Below are positions 46,971 through 57,500 of a stretch of 64,000 nucleotides of DNA, one piece after another (the stretch's first letter is position 1; each line of letters opens with the position of its first letter). The notes beneath the pieces were generated by a model, which ran no database searches, was not told the DNA's origin, and worked only from the letters and a program-made list of their open reading frames with translations. This stretch comes from Henningerozyma blattae CBS 6284 (Eukaryota; Ascomycota; Saccharomycetes; Saccharomycetales; Saccharomycetaceae), in contig NC_020186.1 of the NCBI RefSeq assembly GCF_000315915.1, positions 1,798,001 through 1,862,000 of the forward strand. Direction: 5' to 3'. The position numbers and the translations under genes were made by a program.

Positions 46971-47574
46971 TGGAATAATCCGGAAAAGATCCTACTTCTT
47001 GAAAATGAAAGCTTATAAAAAGTCAAAACTAATGAAAAGTTGTTATACTTACACTTTTAAAACTTTTTTTAGTTATTTCGAGATATTTACTAGATTATTT
47101 GACAAACGCATTAATTACTCGCGAAAACATATGTCAGAATCTACCATAAGGACAACTTAATACCAAAACATGCAACGTTTAAATTCCAGGGTTTAGCTTG
47201 CTTGAAATATATCACCATTTATACTGATGTATAGCTAAAAATAGGCTCTTTTTGTTGGGGATACATTTGTTGCAATATACTATTTTTCTTCTTCAAAATT
47301 TGATTTTTCGAATCCTCTATTAAAAATAAAAATATTTTCTTATTGTTTCTCATCCGATAAATAACATTTTGAATTTACTACTAATTTAATCTAAATTCCC
47401 AAAATTGATAGCTAGGCGTTCGTCCTAATCATTCTTCATTTACCGATCAATCTATTAAATGGCGCAACACGACATTATTTGTTTTTTCGCATTCTTTCTT
47501 TACCTTTAGAGGATCCGGCTGAGACAGATTTTTCAAAAATTAAGAAATTGAAATAAGCTTCTATAAAAATAAAG
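46971..47574 (+). other. Intergenic between two small ORFs
   Basis: A 604-bp AT-rich stretch. PBS2, which follows SPT10 in S. cerevisiae, is absent here, and no kinase-like fragment is visible in any frame I read. It should contain promoter sequence for the ORF at 47575. Confidence 0.45.
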
Positions 47575-47862
47575 ATGGCCTATTTTTTTTTAAACAAAGC
47601 AAAATTTATAGCTAACTACTTGCTACAAGATTTAAGGTTTACAACTTTACACCGGGGTTCTCATTTATATAATACTTTTGGACCCAGAAGGGCCTTTAGA
47701 AGGTGTAAAAATAAAGCTCCATTAACAACTTATAGTGCAAACTATCCAATCTCGAAGGAGTATTGCTCTATAAGCATCTCCTGTGCCTTTCCTTTTAAAG
47801 TGATTTTCACAATACCCTACCAATTTATTCATTTTTCATTACAATTACCAAAATTAAAATAA
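47575..47862 (+). CDS. Small protein candidate, unassigned
   Basis: An ATG frame of 95 residues with A at -3. The first half reads like a conserved protein: LNKAKFIANYLLQDLRFTTL and then RGSHLYNTFGPRRAFRRCKN, basic with aromatic residues, unlike random AT-rich translation. The second half (from about residue 53) is less convincing and could be readthrough beyond an ancestral end. I recognise no family. It lies between the 46797 ORF and TRK1, where PBS2 would be in S. cerevisiae, but it bears no resemblance to a kinase. It is an alternative candidate for the YJL127C-B counterpart. No intron signals are found to extend it. Confidence 0.45.
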   Translation: MAYFFLNKAKFIANYLLQDLRFTTLHRGSHLYNTFGPRRAFRRCKNKAPLTTYSANYPISKEYCSISISCAFPFKVIFTIPYQFIHFSLQLPKLK

Positions 47863-48076
47863 CATTGACTGCTTTACTCGCTTAGTTATTATCTCCTTAA
47901 CTGACGTGCCTCTCTCTCTTTTTTATTCTATTTCATTTACAATTAATATAACAATAAATATTATATTTATTCTTTTGCATTCTTTACCATCATATCTTTT
48001 GCCACAAAAAATTATACACAGTTCACACACAGACATATATATATATAGATATACATATACGGAGAGTTAATTTCCA

Positions 48077-51000
48077 ATGAATTTGAGACGAACATTATCC
48101 AGAGCTCCGACTTTTGCATCTATATCATTAGAATATAGGAAAACTATTGGCCATAAATTTAGGGATTTAATAGCAACATGTGATAAATCTATTAGCCCTA
48201 TCAAGAAGTATATTTTTCCAAACTTTATTGCCGTTCACTATTTCTATATTTTAATGTTAACAATCCTTACTTCAATTATGATATACCCAGTAGGTGGTCA
48301 TAAATATATCGATATTTTATTTTTATCGACAGGTGCAACAACTCAAGGTGGACTAAACACAGTGGATGTTAATTCTTTATCTTTATACCAACAAATGATT
48401 CTCTATATATCATGTACTTTTGCTACTCCAATATTTATCCATGGATTTTTAGCATTCGTAAGATTATATTGGTTTGAAAGATATTTTGATGACATTAAAG
48501 CAACTTCGAAACGAGATTTCAGATTAAGGAGGACAAAAACCATTCTTGAGAGAGAGTTAACTGCAAGAACAATGTCACAAAATAGAAATAGAACATTTAG
48601 TAAATTTGGCACACGTACACTTACCAGAGGACGATCTGGTAATTCAAGAAGTGAAGATTTCCAGGAAAAATTATTTAGTGGTGAAATGGTTAATAGAGAT
48701 GAATTTCAAACGAGAGATAAATATCATGAAAATGAAGAAAATGAACACATTCATATTCGATCACGTAATCCAGGTGGTATTGTCTTTGAAGAAAATCATC
48801 CTATTAGAAGAAATAGAAGAACAGGTGAACAATTTGAAGGTAGAAGAAATTCTACAGAAATCACACCTGCTGATATGTATAGATCAATACAAATGATGCA
48901 AAACCAGCACCATGATAATGATGAAGAAGATGGTCCCGCATTGGTAATCAAATCTCCAACAGAGAATAATAGGTTTAATAACAGCGATATCAGTCTCAAC
49001 CGAGTACATTCTGTTGTATATGAAGATAGTGGTTCTACTGCTGATAATATTAGGGAGGGCTCTGAAGAGGACGAAGAACAAGAAGAGGATAATTCTGAAG
49101 ATATGTCTAGCAATGAAAATGAGGAAGAAATGGATGACATATCCATCGTCAGTGAACTGTCGATTCCAAGACGCTCATTTGATAGTAACAACCATCTATA
49201 TAATGATGCTGATGCTGATGCTGATATATCTTTTTCCACAAATACTTTTGAAGCTTCTTCATTGGTACATCTTGCTGATGAAAGTGATAATACTAATCAA
49301 TCTTCCAGACACTTTCTGGTTAACAATAACCATGATATATCGGATGATGATGCAGATGAAGAGGAAGAAGATGATGACGAAGAAGAAGGGGATGGTGATG
49401 ATAATGAAGAGGAAGACAACATAGGCGACGAGTTAAGCAACGAAGAAATTAGTAAGACTCTCAATAATACATCGGGCGAAGAAGAAGGTGCCCTGGCAGA
49501 TGAAGATGTTACCATAGGTGGATATACGTCAGGATCTATCCAATCCATCTTGAGCAGGGGCCTAGAACCTTTGTCGAATTATTCCCGGAATGACTCTTTG
49601 GGTGATGCCCATTCTAATATAAGTAGTATAAATTTTGGATCTGAGTCAAATAGCTACACAAATTCGACTAATATACCTAGCAGTTCCATTACATCATCTG
49701 AACATAGCAAGGATCAGGCATCACAATTGGATGCTGGCCCAGCAGTTACATTTGCATCGAATGTAGCCAGACCTAACCGAAGAAATATTGAACAGTATAC
49801 ACCTACTGCAATTAGAAATAATGGTCCTTCTATTCAGTTCGATGTTTCTGAACCTCCTAGTACTCGCAGAAGACGTCTTTCTAGCAGAAATCATGCCACT
49901 GACGCATATATTAGTCCAACCAGAGGGAAACATAAGAAAAAATCGTCCAAGGGGCTGTTTAAAAGAATTCCTAAAGGTGGTAAAATCCAAAGGCGACTTA
50001 AGAAACGATTTACAAATAATTCATTCGAAACGCCATCCCACATAAAGAAATCTAAACATACCTCAATGTCTGAAAATAATGGAAGGCTACATTCCAATAC
50101 AGATGATATGGATGAGTATTTTGCGGATAATGAGTCTGATGAGAATATTCCTCATCGTGCAGAACAAGACTACAGTTACAGTACCGATGCGGAAGATGAA
50201 GAATACGATTTTTTTTCAGGCCTCCAGCAATCTCAATCATTTGATTTCGACAATGTTAATTCTGATCTTTCTTACCTAGCTAAAAAACGTGATTTTCAAG
50301 ATGCTGTTTATAAAAACTGGAAAGCTGGCCACAAAGGTAAAAATAAATTTAGTAGAAACTGGAATCCTTCAGAGCGTGCCCAATTCTTACATCCCATAAG
50401 AACAATGACTCAAGAGTTTGGCCTAAATCAAGAACAAGATTATGATACTCATGGAAAACAAAATTACAGAAGAGCCAGAAGACCGACATCTGTGAGAACA
50501 CAAAGTAATACAGATGATGATTTTAATTTTCCTTCTAGAAGAATGAGTATTGCTGATACAGAACAAGGTGATTATACGTTACATTTTGACCATGATTTTA
50601 ATCTAGCACATCCCAATAGAGCCTTAAGGAGGAGAAAAAGTTATTTATCCTATACACCAACTATCGGTCGTAACTCGACATTTGCTGGATTGAATAAATC
50701 ACAAAGGAATGAATTGGGTGGTGTAGAATACAGAGCAATAAAATTATTATGTATAATTATTGCAGTATATTACTTTGGGTTTCATGTTTGCTCTTTTGTT
50801 ATGCTAGTGCCTTGGATCTCACTAAAGCCTCATTACAAAAAAATTGTACGTGAAGATGGTGTTTCACCAGCTTGGTGGGGGTTTTTTACTGCAATGAGTG
50901 CGTTTAATGATTTAGGATTAACTTTAACACCTGATTCAATGAGTTCTTTTAATTCTGCCATTTATCCATTATTGGTTATGGCATGGTTTATTATTATTGG

Positions 51001-52483
51001 TAATACGGGTTTTCCGATACTGCTAAGATTTATCATTTGGATTTTAAAGATATTTTCACCTGATTTATCACAGATGCAAGAAAGCCTTCAATTCTTATTA
51101 GATCATCCACGTCGTTGTTTTACATTACTATTTCCAAGCGGTGCTACATGGTGGCTGACAATTATTTTGGTAGGTATGAATTTAACAGATTTAATTCTCT
51201 TTATCATCCTCGATTTCGAATCTAACATTATTAAACCATATTCCACAGGTACGAGAACTTTAATTGGGTTTTTCCAGGGGGTCAGCACAAGAACAGCGGG
51301 ATTTTCTGTAACTGATATACGTCATTTACACCCTGCAATTCAAGTTGGCTATATGCTGATGATGTATATTTCTGTTATGCCTGTTGCAATATCATTAAGA
51401 AGAACAAATGTCTACGAAGAACAATCTTTGGGGATCTATGGACAAGGAGAACCTGACACATCGGATGATGAGGGAACCGAAGAAGATTCTGAAGAGGAAT
51501 CGGACGATAACAATGAAGAAGAGGATGACGACGAAGACGACGACGACGAAGAAGAAGAAGAAGAAGAAGAAGAAGAAGAGTATGAGGAATATGATAATCT
51601 GTCAAGAGCATCTAGTCAGCGAACTAAAAGGAAGAAGAAGAAAGCTTTAAGAAAAGCTAAAAAGCGTAAAAGAGCCAAAGAAAAAAAAGCAGCGTCACAT
51701 ATTGGAACTCATATTATGATGCAATTGTCCTTTGATTTATGGTTTTTGTTTTTAGGTTTATTTATTATTTGTCTTTGTGAAGGTGGCAAGTTAAAAGATT
51801 CAACAAAACCTGATTTTGATATTTTTTCGGTATTATTCGAGATTGTTAGTGCTTATGGTACTGTTGGACTTTCCCTTGGCTATCCAAATACTAACCAATC
51901 CTTTTCTGCGCAATTCACGACATTATCCAAATTAATTATCATTGCATTATTAATTAGAGGTAGACATAGAGGTTTGCCAAATTCCGTCGATCGTGCCATT
52001 ATTTTACCAAGTGAAAGAATGGAACATAACGATCATGTAGCAGCCATGAAATTACAAAGAAAAGGACGCACTGAATCGACAACCGACCCGATTACTCTAA
52101 GTCTCCGTAAGAGAGTTACACAATTATCTACTGGCTTTAAGAATGTGAAGGGTATATTTCCAGCGTTTAACGCCAAAGAAAAGTCACCAGTATCTGATGT
52201 AGAATTACAAGATTATAATAATTATAACCAATATGATGAAGATCAATTAATAACCGAACAACAACAAGATAAAAGGAGCAGAAAAAGGTCTCGGCCTATA
52301 AATGCCGATGAAGAAGATTCTGGGAGTAATAGCTTGTGGGGTAATAATCCTAACTATTTTACAACTGCCACCAATTCAATTGACTTCAAACCACAACATT
52401 GGACCCATAGCCATAACGGGCTAAATAATATTGAAAGCCCTTATAATTCTTATCAATCAGAAAGTCCTCGCCATTTAGAATGA
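48077..52483 (+). CDS. TRK1: Plasma-membrane potassium transporter
   Basis: Trk1 is the high-affinity K+ uptake system of the SKT/Trk family, with four membrane-pore-membrane repeats. The 1468-residue protein is longer than S. cerevisiae Trk1 (YJL129C, 1235) and Trk2 (889). The first repeat (about residues 45-140) carries the filter-like TGATTQGGLNTVD. A cytosolic loop of more than 700 residues follows, acidic and Ser-rich, with the conserved island RRTKTILERELTARTM and EKLFSGEMVNRDE. The remaining repeats run from about residue 880: FTAMSAFNDLGLTLTP, FFQGVSTRTAGFSV and FEIVSAYGTVGLSLGYP. A second acidic/basic loop (DDDEEEEEE, then KRKKKKALRKAKKRKR) lies between the third and fourth repeats. 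The large loop and acidic islands favour TRK1 over TRK2. Confidence 0.94.
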   Translation: MNLRRTLSRAPTFASISLEYRKTIGHKFRDLIATCDKSISPIKKYIFPNFIAVHYFYILMLTILTSIMIYPVGGHKYIDILFLSTGATTQGGLNTVDVNSLSLYQQMILYISCTFATPIFIHGFLAFVRLYWFERYFDDIKATSKRDFRLRRTKTILERELTARTMSQNRNRTFSKFGTRTLTRGRSGNSRSEDFQEKLFSGEMVNRDEFQTRDKYHENEENEHIHIRSRNPGGIVFEENHPIRRNRRTGEQFEGRRNSTEITPADMYRSIQMMQNQHHDNDEEDGPALVIKSPTENNRFNNSDISLNRVHSVVYEDSGSTADNIREGSEEDEEQEEDNSEDMSSNENEEEMDDISIVSELSIPRRSFDSNNHLYNDADADADISFSTNTFEASSLVHLADESDNTNQSSRHFLVNNNHDISDDDADEEEEDDDEEEGDGDDNEEEDNIGDELSNEEISKTLNNTSGEEEGALADEDVTIGGYTSGSIQSILSRGLEPLSNYSRNDSLGDAHSNISSINFGSESNSYTNSTNIPSSSITSSEHSKDQASQLDAGPAVTFASNVARPNRRNIEQYTPTAIRNNGPSIQFDVSEPPSTRRRRLSSRNHATDAYISPTRGKHKKKSSKGLFKRIPKGGKIQRRLKKRFTNNSFETPSHIKKSKHTSMSENNGRLHSNTDDMDEYFADNESDENIPHRAEQDYSYSTDAEDEEYDFFSGLQQSQSFDFDNVNSDLSYLAKKRDFQDAVYKNWKAGHKGKNKFSRNWNPSERAQFLHPIRTMTQEFGLNQEQDYDTHGKQNYRRARRPTSVRTQSNTDDDFNFPSRRMSIADTEQGDYTLHFDHDFNLAHPNRALRRRKSYLSYTPTIGRNSTFAGLNKSQRNELGGVEYRAIKLLCIIIAVYYFGFHVCSFVMLVPWISLKPHYKKIVREDGVSPAWWGFFTAMSAFNDLGLTLTPDSMSSFNSAIYPLLVMAWFIIIGNTGFPILLRFIIWILKIFSPDLSQMQESLQFLLDHPRRCFTLLFPSGATWWLTIILVGMNLTDLILFIILDFESNIIKPYSTGTRTLIGFFQGVSTRTAGFSVTDIRHLHPAIQVGYMLMMYISVMPVAISLRRTNVYEEQSLGIYGQGEPDTSDDEGTEEDSEEESDDNNEEEDDDEDDDDEEEEEEEEEEEYEEYDNLSRASSQRTKRKKKKALRKAKKRKRAKEKKAASHIGTHIMMQLSFDLWFLFLGLFIICLCEGGKLKDSTKPDFDIFSVLFEIVSAYGTVGLSLGYPNTNQSFSAQFTTLSKLIIIALLIRGRHRGLPNSVDRAIILPSERMEHNDHVAAMKLQRKGRTESTTDPITLSLRKRVTQLSTGFKNVKGIFPAFNAKEKSPVSDVELQDYNNYNQYDEDQLITEQQQDKRSRKRSRPINADEEDSGSNSLWGNNPNYFTTATNSIDFKPQHWTHSHNGLNNIESPYNSYQSESPRHLE

Positions 52484-52583
52484 ATCACACTGTCATATAT
52501 TCTAAATTATTGCATTACATACGTATATTGTACAACTTTAGTTTGCACAATGTATAAATACACACACACACACACACATACAC

Positions 52584-52614
<31 letters not shown>

Positions 52615-54529
52615 CATACTATTAAGCATGTAACATTATATTTTCCATTCTGTTTTTCTAATTTAATTTCATTTATTTATTTATTTATTAGTAAACCAAT
52701 ATATATTAACATATTATATATTATAATAAAAACATTTTATCATTTTTGTGCTTCTTTTTATTAGTAAACGCTCGCTATTTCAAATTCTTAAATATATATG
52801 CTTGAATTGTTTGGTCTCAGATTCCTAAAATATTCAATTGTTTCCTAATTAGGACATTTCAAAGATACCCCCATAATATTGATACAATTTGTAGAATACT
52901 AGGGTAACATTCATTCATTATGGTTAAGTAAGAAGGTTATAGCAACAGGCACTATACAAATTGTACAATAAAGTGTCCAAGAATTTCGAATAATATAATC
53001 AAACCCTAAATAATAAGATTTCACTTCAAATTGCATACTACATTAATATCATTCTATTAAAGTATCTACAAATTATCTTAAAATTGCATTTTGGACTTCG
53101 TCCCAATATAGAATTAAATTACTGGAATATGCTGTTAAATCGAATACAAGTACAATAATTCCAGTTTATAAAACCTCTAGTTAAGACAGAGTTAAGCTCC
53201 AATTTAATCATCTCAAAAATTATTAGAAACAATAAACTTTTAAACCGGTAATATAGGGAAATTTCACATAAATTTTTCCAGAAAATTATGAAAATTAATT
53301 AAAGGCTCATTTTTTATTTTTCGGTTTTCTTCCCTCTTATCTGGCCATTTCATAGAATTTGACTTTGCCCAGATAAACTCGGACACCGACGGAGAAAATG
53401 ACTCCTGACCGGATAAAACTAATGTCCGTACAAAACAACAAAGACAAATGGTATAAAATGTCCTTATTGTACTTTTTCAGGTAACGGACAACACATGCCA
53501 TCATGTAGTATTTCCTCATTAGAAATGACATCTTTCCTATTAGAAAATGTCCATACTTTTCTAGCAGTATATGTGACTCTGTCTGCTGGAAACGGGAAGA
53601 GCTCATTCTAACTCCATGCTAGTAGATGAAATGGCATGGACATTGTCGCTGATGATCAAAGAATATAAATAGGAACCCATATCTCATCGATTTCCAGCCC
53701 ATCAGATCTCATGCCAGTTTTTTTTTCCAGCTTAGTTTAGCATTCCATTCCTACCTACACCATTATTATTATTCTTGCTACTTTTATTTTTTAAAAAATC
53801 TTTATTTTTTCTTTAATTTACACTCATGTCACTATTTTTCTTGTTTTAAGTTTAACTCTTATTTAGTTCTTGTAAAGACCAACTCGAGATCAGAAGAGCA
53901 AGTTGAAAGTCAAGTTTAGCTGTAAGATAAGAAGACATCCCCACAAGCTTAATATCTATTGCATTTTCCCATTTGATTACAAATAAAAAGTATGTATAAT
54001 CCCTGCAAGGTGTTCTAAAAAAATAAATTACAGGATAACGAGTCTATTGATCAGAGTCATTCGAGAATTAGCTAATTAACTGATTTCGATCTTTTGTCCT
54101 GTTTTTTTTTACTTGAAAAAGAGCGATGCCCGTTAGATTTTTTAAAGGGTGATGTCTCTCCCTTTCTTTTTTTAGTGAAAAAAAAAAATTTGATCTTAAG
54201 AGTATAAAACTTTTTTTTTTTCGATATCTGATTCTTCACCAACAAGACTACCATCCTTTTATAATTAGTATTTAAGGACAGTTATCAGAGTAATAAGGAC
54301 TTTCTTACTAACATTTTGAACATTCTTTCAAACTTTTTTATTCTTTACCCTTAGACTTCACTAGATCGTACAGTTTTCTATTCTTATATATTATCCCCAC
54401 GTATATTTGAATTTCTACAACTGCATATTCCTTTTTTTATCCTACTCTATTTTAATTTTTTTATTGAAACGTTCGTTTACGAAAAAGAGAACCAAAAAAA
54501 CAAACTACAGCCTTCAACAACACTTCAAA
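52484..54529 (+). promoter_or_regulatory. TRK1 3' region and long URA2 leader/promoter
   Basis: A 2.05-kb gap with a CA microsatellite at about 52560-52617. A TATAAATA box at 53664-53671 could drive URA2. Between it and the URA2 ATG lies a full set of splice signals (separate entry). An 89-codon minus-strand frame at 53337-53606 starts with ATG but shows no family likeness; I treat it as chance. Confidence 0.5.
53990..54354 (+). other. Predicted 5'-UTR intron of URA2, 365 nt
   Basis: Donor GTATGT is at 53990-53995, branch site TACTAAC at 54306-54312, and acceptor TTAG ends at 54354. The 41 bases from branch site to acceptor contain no other AG and are pyrimidine-rich. Removing it leaves a 175-nt segment before the ATG at 54530 with no upstream ATG, while the intron contains at least three ATGs. 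An in-frame TAG at 54362-54364 means splicing cannot add coding sequence to URA2. I know of no such intron in S. cerevisiae URA2. Confidence 0.6.
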
Positions 54530-57500
54530 ATGCCTGCATCTGTCCAAGTTCCTCCAGTCAAACCAATCTCTCCTCCTTTAAAATCAACCGGTAACCGTTT
54601 GATTTCACTAGAATTAAATGATGGCCTAATTTTACAAGGGTACTCTTTCGGTGCTGAAAAACCTGTTGCTGGTGAATTAGTTTTCCAAACCGGTATGGTT
54701 GGTTACCCAGAAGCCATTACCGATCCCTCCTATGAAGGTCAAATCTTAGTTATCACTTATCCATTAGTCGGTAATTATGGTGTTCCAGATTTTAAATTGA
54801 TGGACGAATTTGCTGAAGGCTTGCCAAAATACTTCGAAAGTAATAGAATCCATGTTGCTGGTTTAGTCGTTTCTCATTATACTGAAGAATTTTCCCATTG
54901 GTTGGCTAATTCATCTTTATCAACTTGGTTGAAAAAAGAAGGTGTCCCGGCTATTTATGGTGTTGACACTAGATCTTTGACAAAACATTTGAGAGATGCT
55001 GGTTCCATGTTAGGTAGAATGGCTTTACAATTACCTTCTACTAATTATGATGATGCTACTTCATTAAACTGGAAACAATTCTTTGAAGTTCCAGAATGGA
55101 AAGATCCAAATACCGAAAATTTGGTCGATAAAGTTTCAATTAAAAAGCCAAAGTTATACACTCCTCTAGAAAATCATAAGGATGTTAATGTAGTTAAATC
55201 CAAAGATGGTAAAGTTATTAGAATCTTAGCTGTTGATGCTGGTATGAAATATAATCAAATTCGTTGTTTCGTTAAACGTGGTGTTGAATTAATGGTGGTT
55301 CCATGGGACTACGACTTCACAAAGGAAGAGTATGATGGTTTATTTATTTCTAATGGTCCAGGTGATCCCTCCTTATTATCTAGTTTAGTTGCTAGAATCG
55401 CTGTTGCTGTAGAATCTAAGAAAACTCCAATTTTTGGTATTTGTCTAGGTCATCAATTATTAGCAAGAGCTACTGGTGCTTCAACTATTAAAATGAAATT
55501 CGGTAACCGTGGTCATAATATCCCATGTACTTCCTCTATCTCTGGTAGATGTTATATCACATCTCAAAACCATGGGTTTGCAGTTGATGAAACTACTTTG
55601 GCAAATAATTGGTCGACTTTATTTACTAATGCTAACGATCAATCTAACGAAGGTATCTATCATACCTCGTTACCATACTTCTCTGTTCAATTCCATCCTG
55701 AATCTACCCCAGGCCCAAGAGATACTGAATTTTTATTTGATGTCTTTATTAAAGCTGTCCAAGAGCATAAAAACTCTGGTGTTTTAAAACAAGTTGAGTT
55801 CCCAGGCGGCACTTTAGTCGAAAATAGAAATGCTAATCCAAAGATTGAACCAAAGAAAGTTTTAATTTTAGGTTCTGGTGGTCTTTCCATTGGTCAAGCT
55901 GGTGAATTTGATTATTCTGGTTCTCAAGCTATTAAAGCTTTAAAAGAAGAAGGTATTTACACTATTCTGATTAATCCAAATATTGCTACTATTCAAACCT
56001 CTAAGGGTTTAGCTGATAAAGTTTATTTCCTACCTGTTACTGCTGAATTTGTTCGTAAAGTTATTTTGCATGAACGTCCAGATGCTATTTATGTTACATT
56101 TGGTGGTCAAACCGCATTATCTGTTGGTATTGAGATGAAAGATGAATTTGAATCTCTCGGTGTCCAAGTTTTAGGTACTCCAATCGAAACTATCATCACC
56201 ACTGAAGATAGAGAATTATTTGCTAACGCTATGGATGAAATTAATGAAAAATGTGCTAAATCACACGCTGCTAGTTCAGTAGAAGAAGCATTGACTGCTG
56301 TTAAAGATATTGGTTTCCCAGTTATTGTCCGTGCAGCTTATGCCTTAGGTGGTCTAGGTTCGGGTTTTGCAAACAATGAACAAGAATTAATTGATTTATG
56401 TAAGGTTGCTCTTGCTTCCTCTCCACAAGTTTTGGTTGAAAAATCGATGAAAGGCTGGAAAGAAGTTGAATATGAAGTTGTTCGTGATGCTTTCGATAAT
56501 TGTATTACCGTATGTAATATGGAAAATTTTGATCCATTAGGTATTCACACAGGTGACTCCATCGTTGTTGCTCCATCCCAAACACTATCTGATGAAGATT
56601 ATAATATGTTGAGAACCACTGCTGTTAATGTTATTAGACATCTAGGTGTTGTTGGTGAATGTAATATTCAATATGCCTTAAATCCATTTAGTAAAGAATA
56701 TTGTATTATCGAAGTTAACGCTCGTTTATCTCGTTCTTCTGCTTTGGCATCAAAAGCCACTGGTTATCCATTAGCTTACACAGCTGCCAAACTAGGTCTA
56801 AACATTCCTTTAAATGAAGTTAAAAATTCTGTAACCCAATCTACCTGCGCTTGCTTTGAACCATCTTTAGATTATTGTGTCGTTAAAATGCCAAGATGGG
56901 ATTTGAAGAAGTTCAATAGAGTTTCCACTGAATTATCATCTTCTATGAAATCTGTTGGTGAAGTTATGAGTATTGGTAGAACCTTTGAAGAAGCTATTCA
57001 AAAAGCAATTAGATCTACGGAATACGCAAATTTAGGTTTCAATGAAACTGATCTAGATATTGATATTGATAATGAATTGAATAATCCATCTGACTTACGT
57101 GTCTTCGCTATTGCAAATGCTTTCAGTAAATTAAACTATTCAATTGAAAAGGTTTGGGAAATGACTAAAATTGACAAATGGTTTTTATCCAAATTATTCA
57201 ATCTGGTTCAATTCAGTAAGGAGGTTGCCGCTTTAAACAGTATTGAAAACTTACCTTATGAAACATTAAGACAAGCTAAACAATTAGGTTTCTCTGATAG
57301 ACAATTGGCTAAATTTTTAAATTCAAACGAAGTTGCCATTCGTAGATTAAGAAAAGAACTACAAATTACACCTTTTGTCAAACAAATTGATACTGTTGCT
57401 GCAGAATTCCCAGCTTTTACAAATTATCTATATGTAACTTATAACGCTTCCCAAAATGATGTAGACTTCAATGATAAAGGTGTTATGGTTTTGGGTTCAG

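Noticed and set aside
53337..53606. 89-codon minus-strand ORF upstream of URA2
   Set aside because: It starts with ATG but has no recognisable domain and lies in a likely promoter region; no support for translation.
54407..54529. Membrane-anchor-like extension of URA2
   Set aside because: It begins with TTG and there is no ATG before 54530. The hydrophobic residues are a product of T-rich leader sequence.
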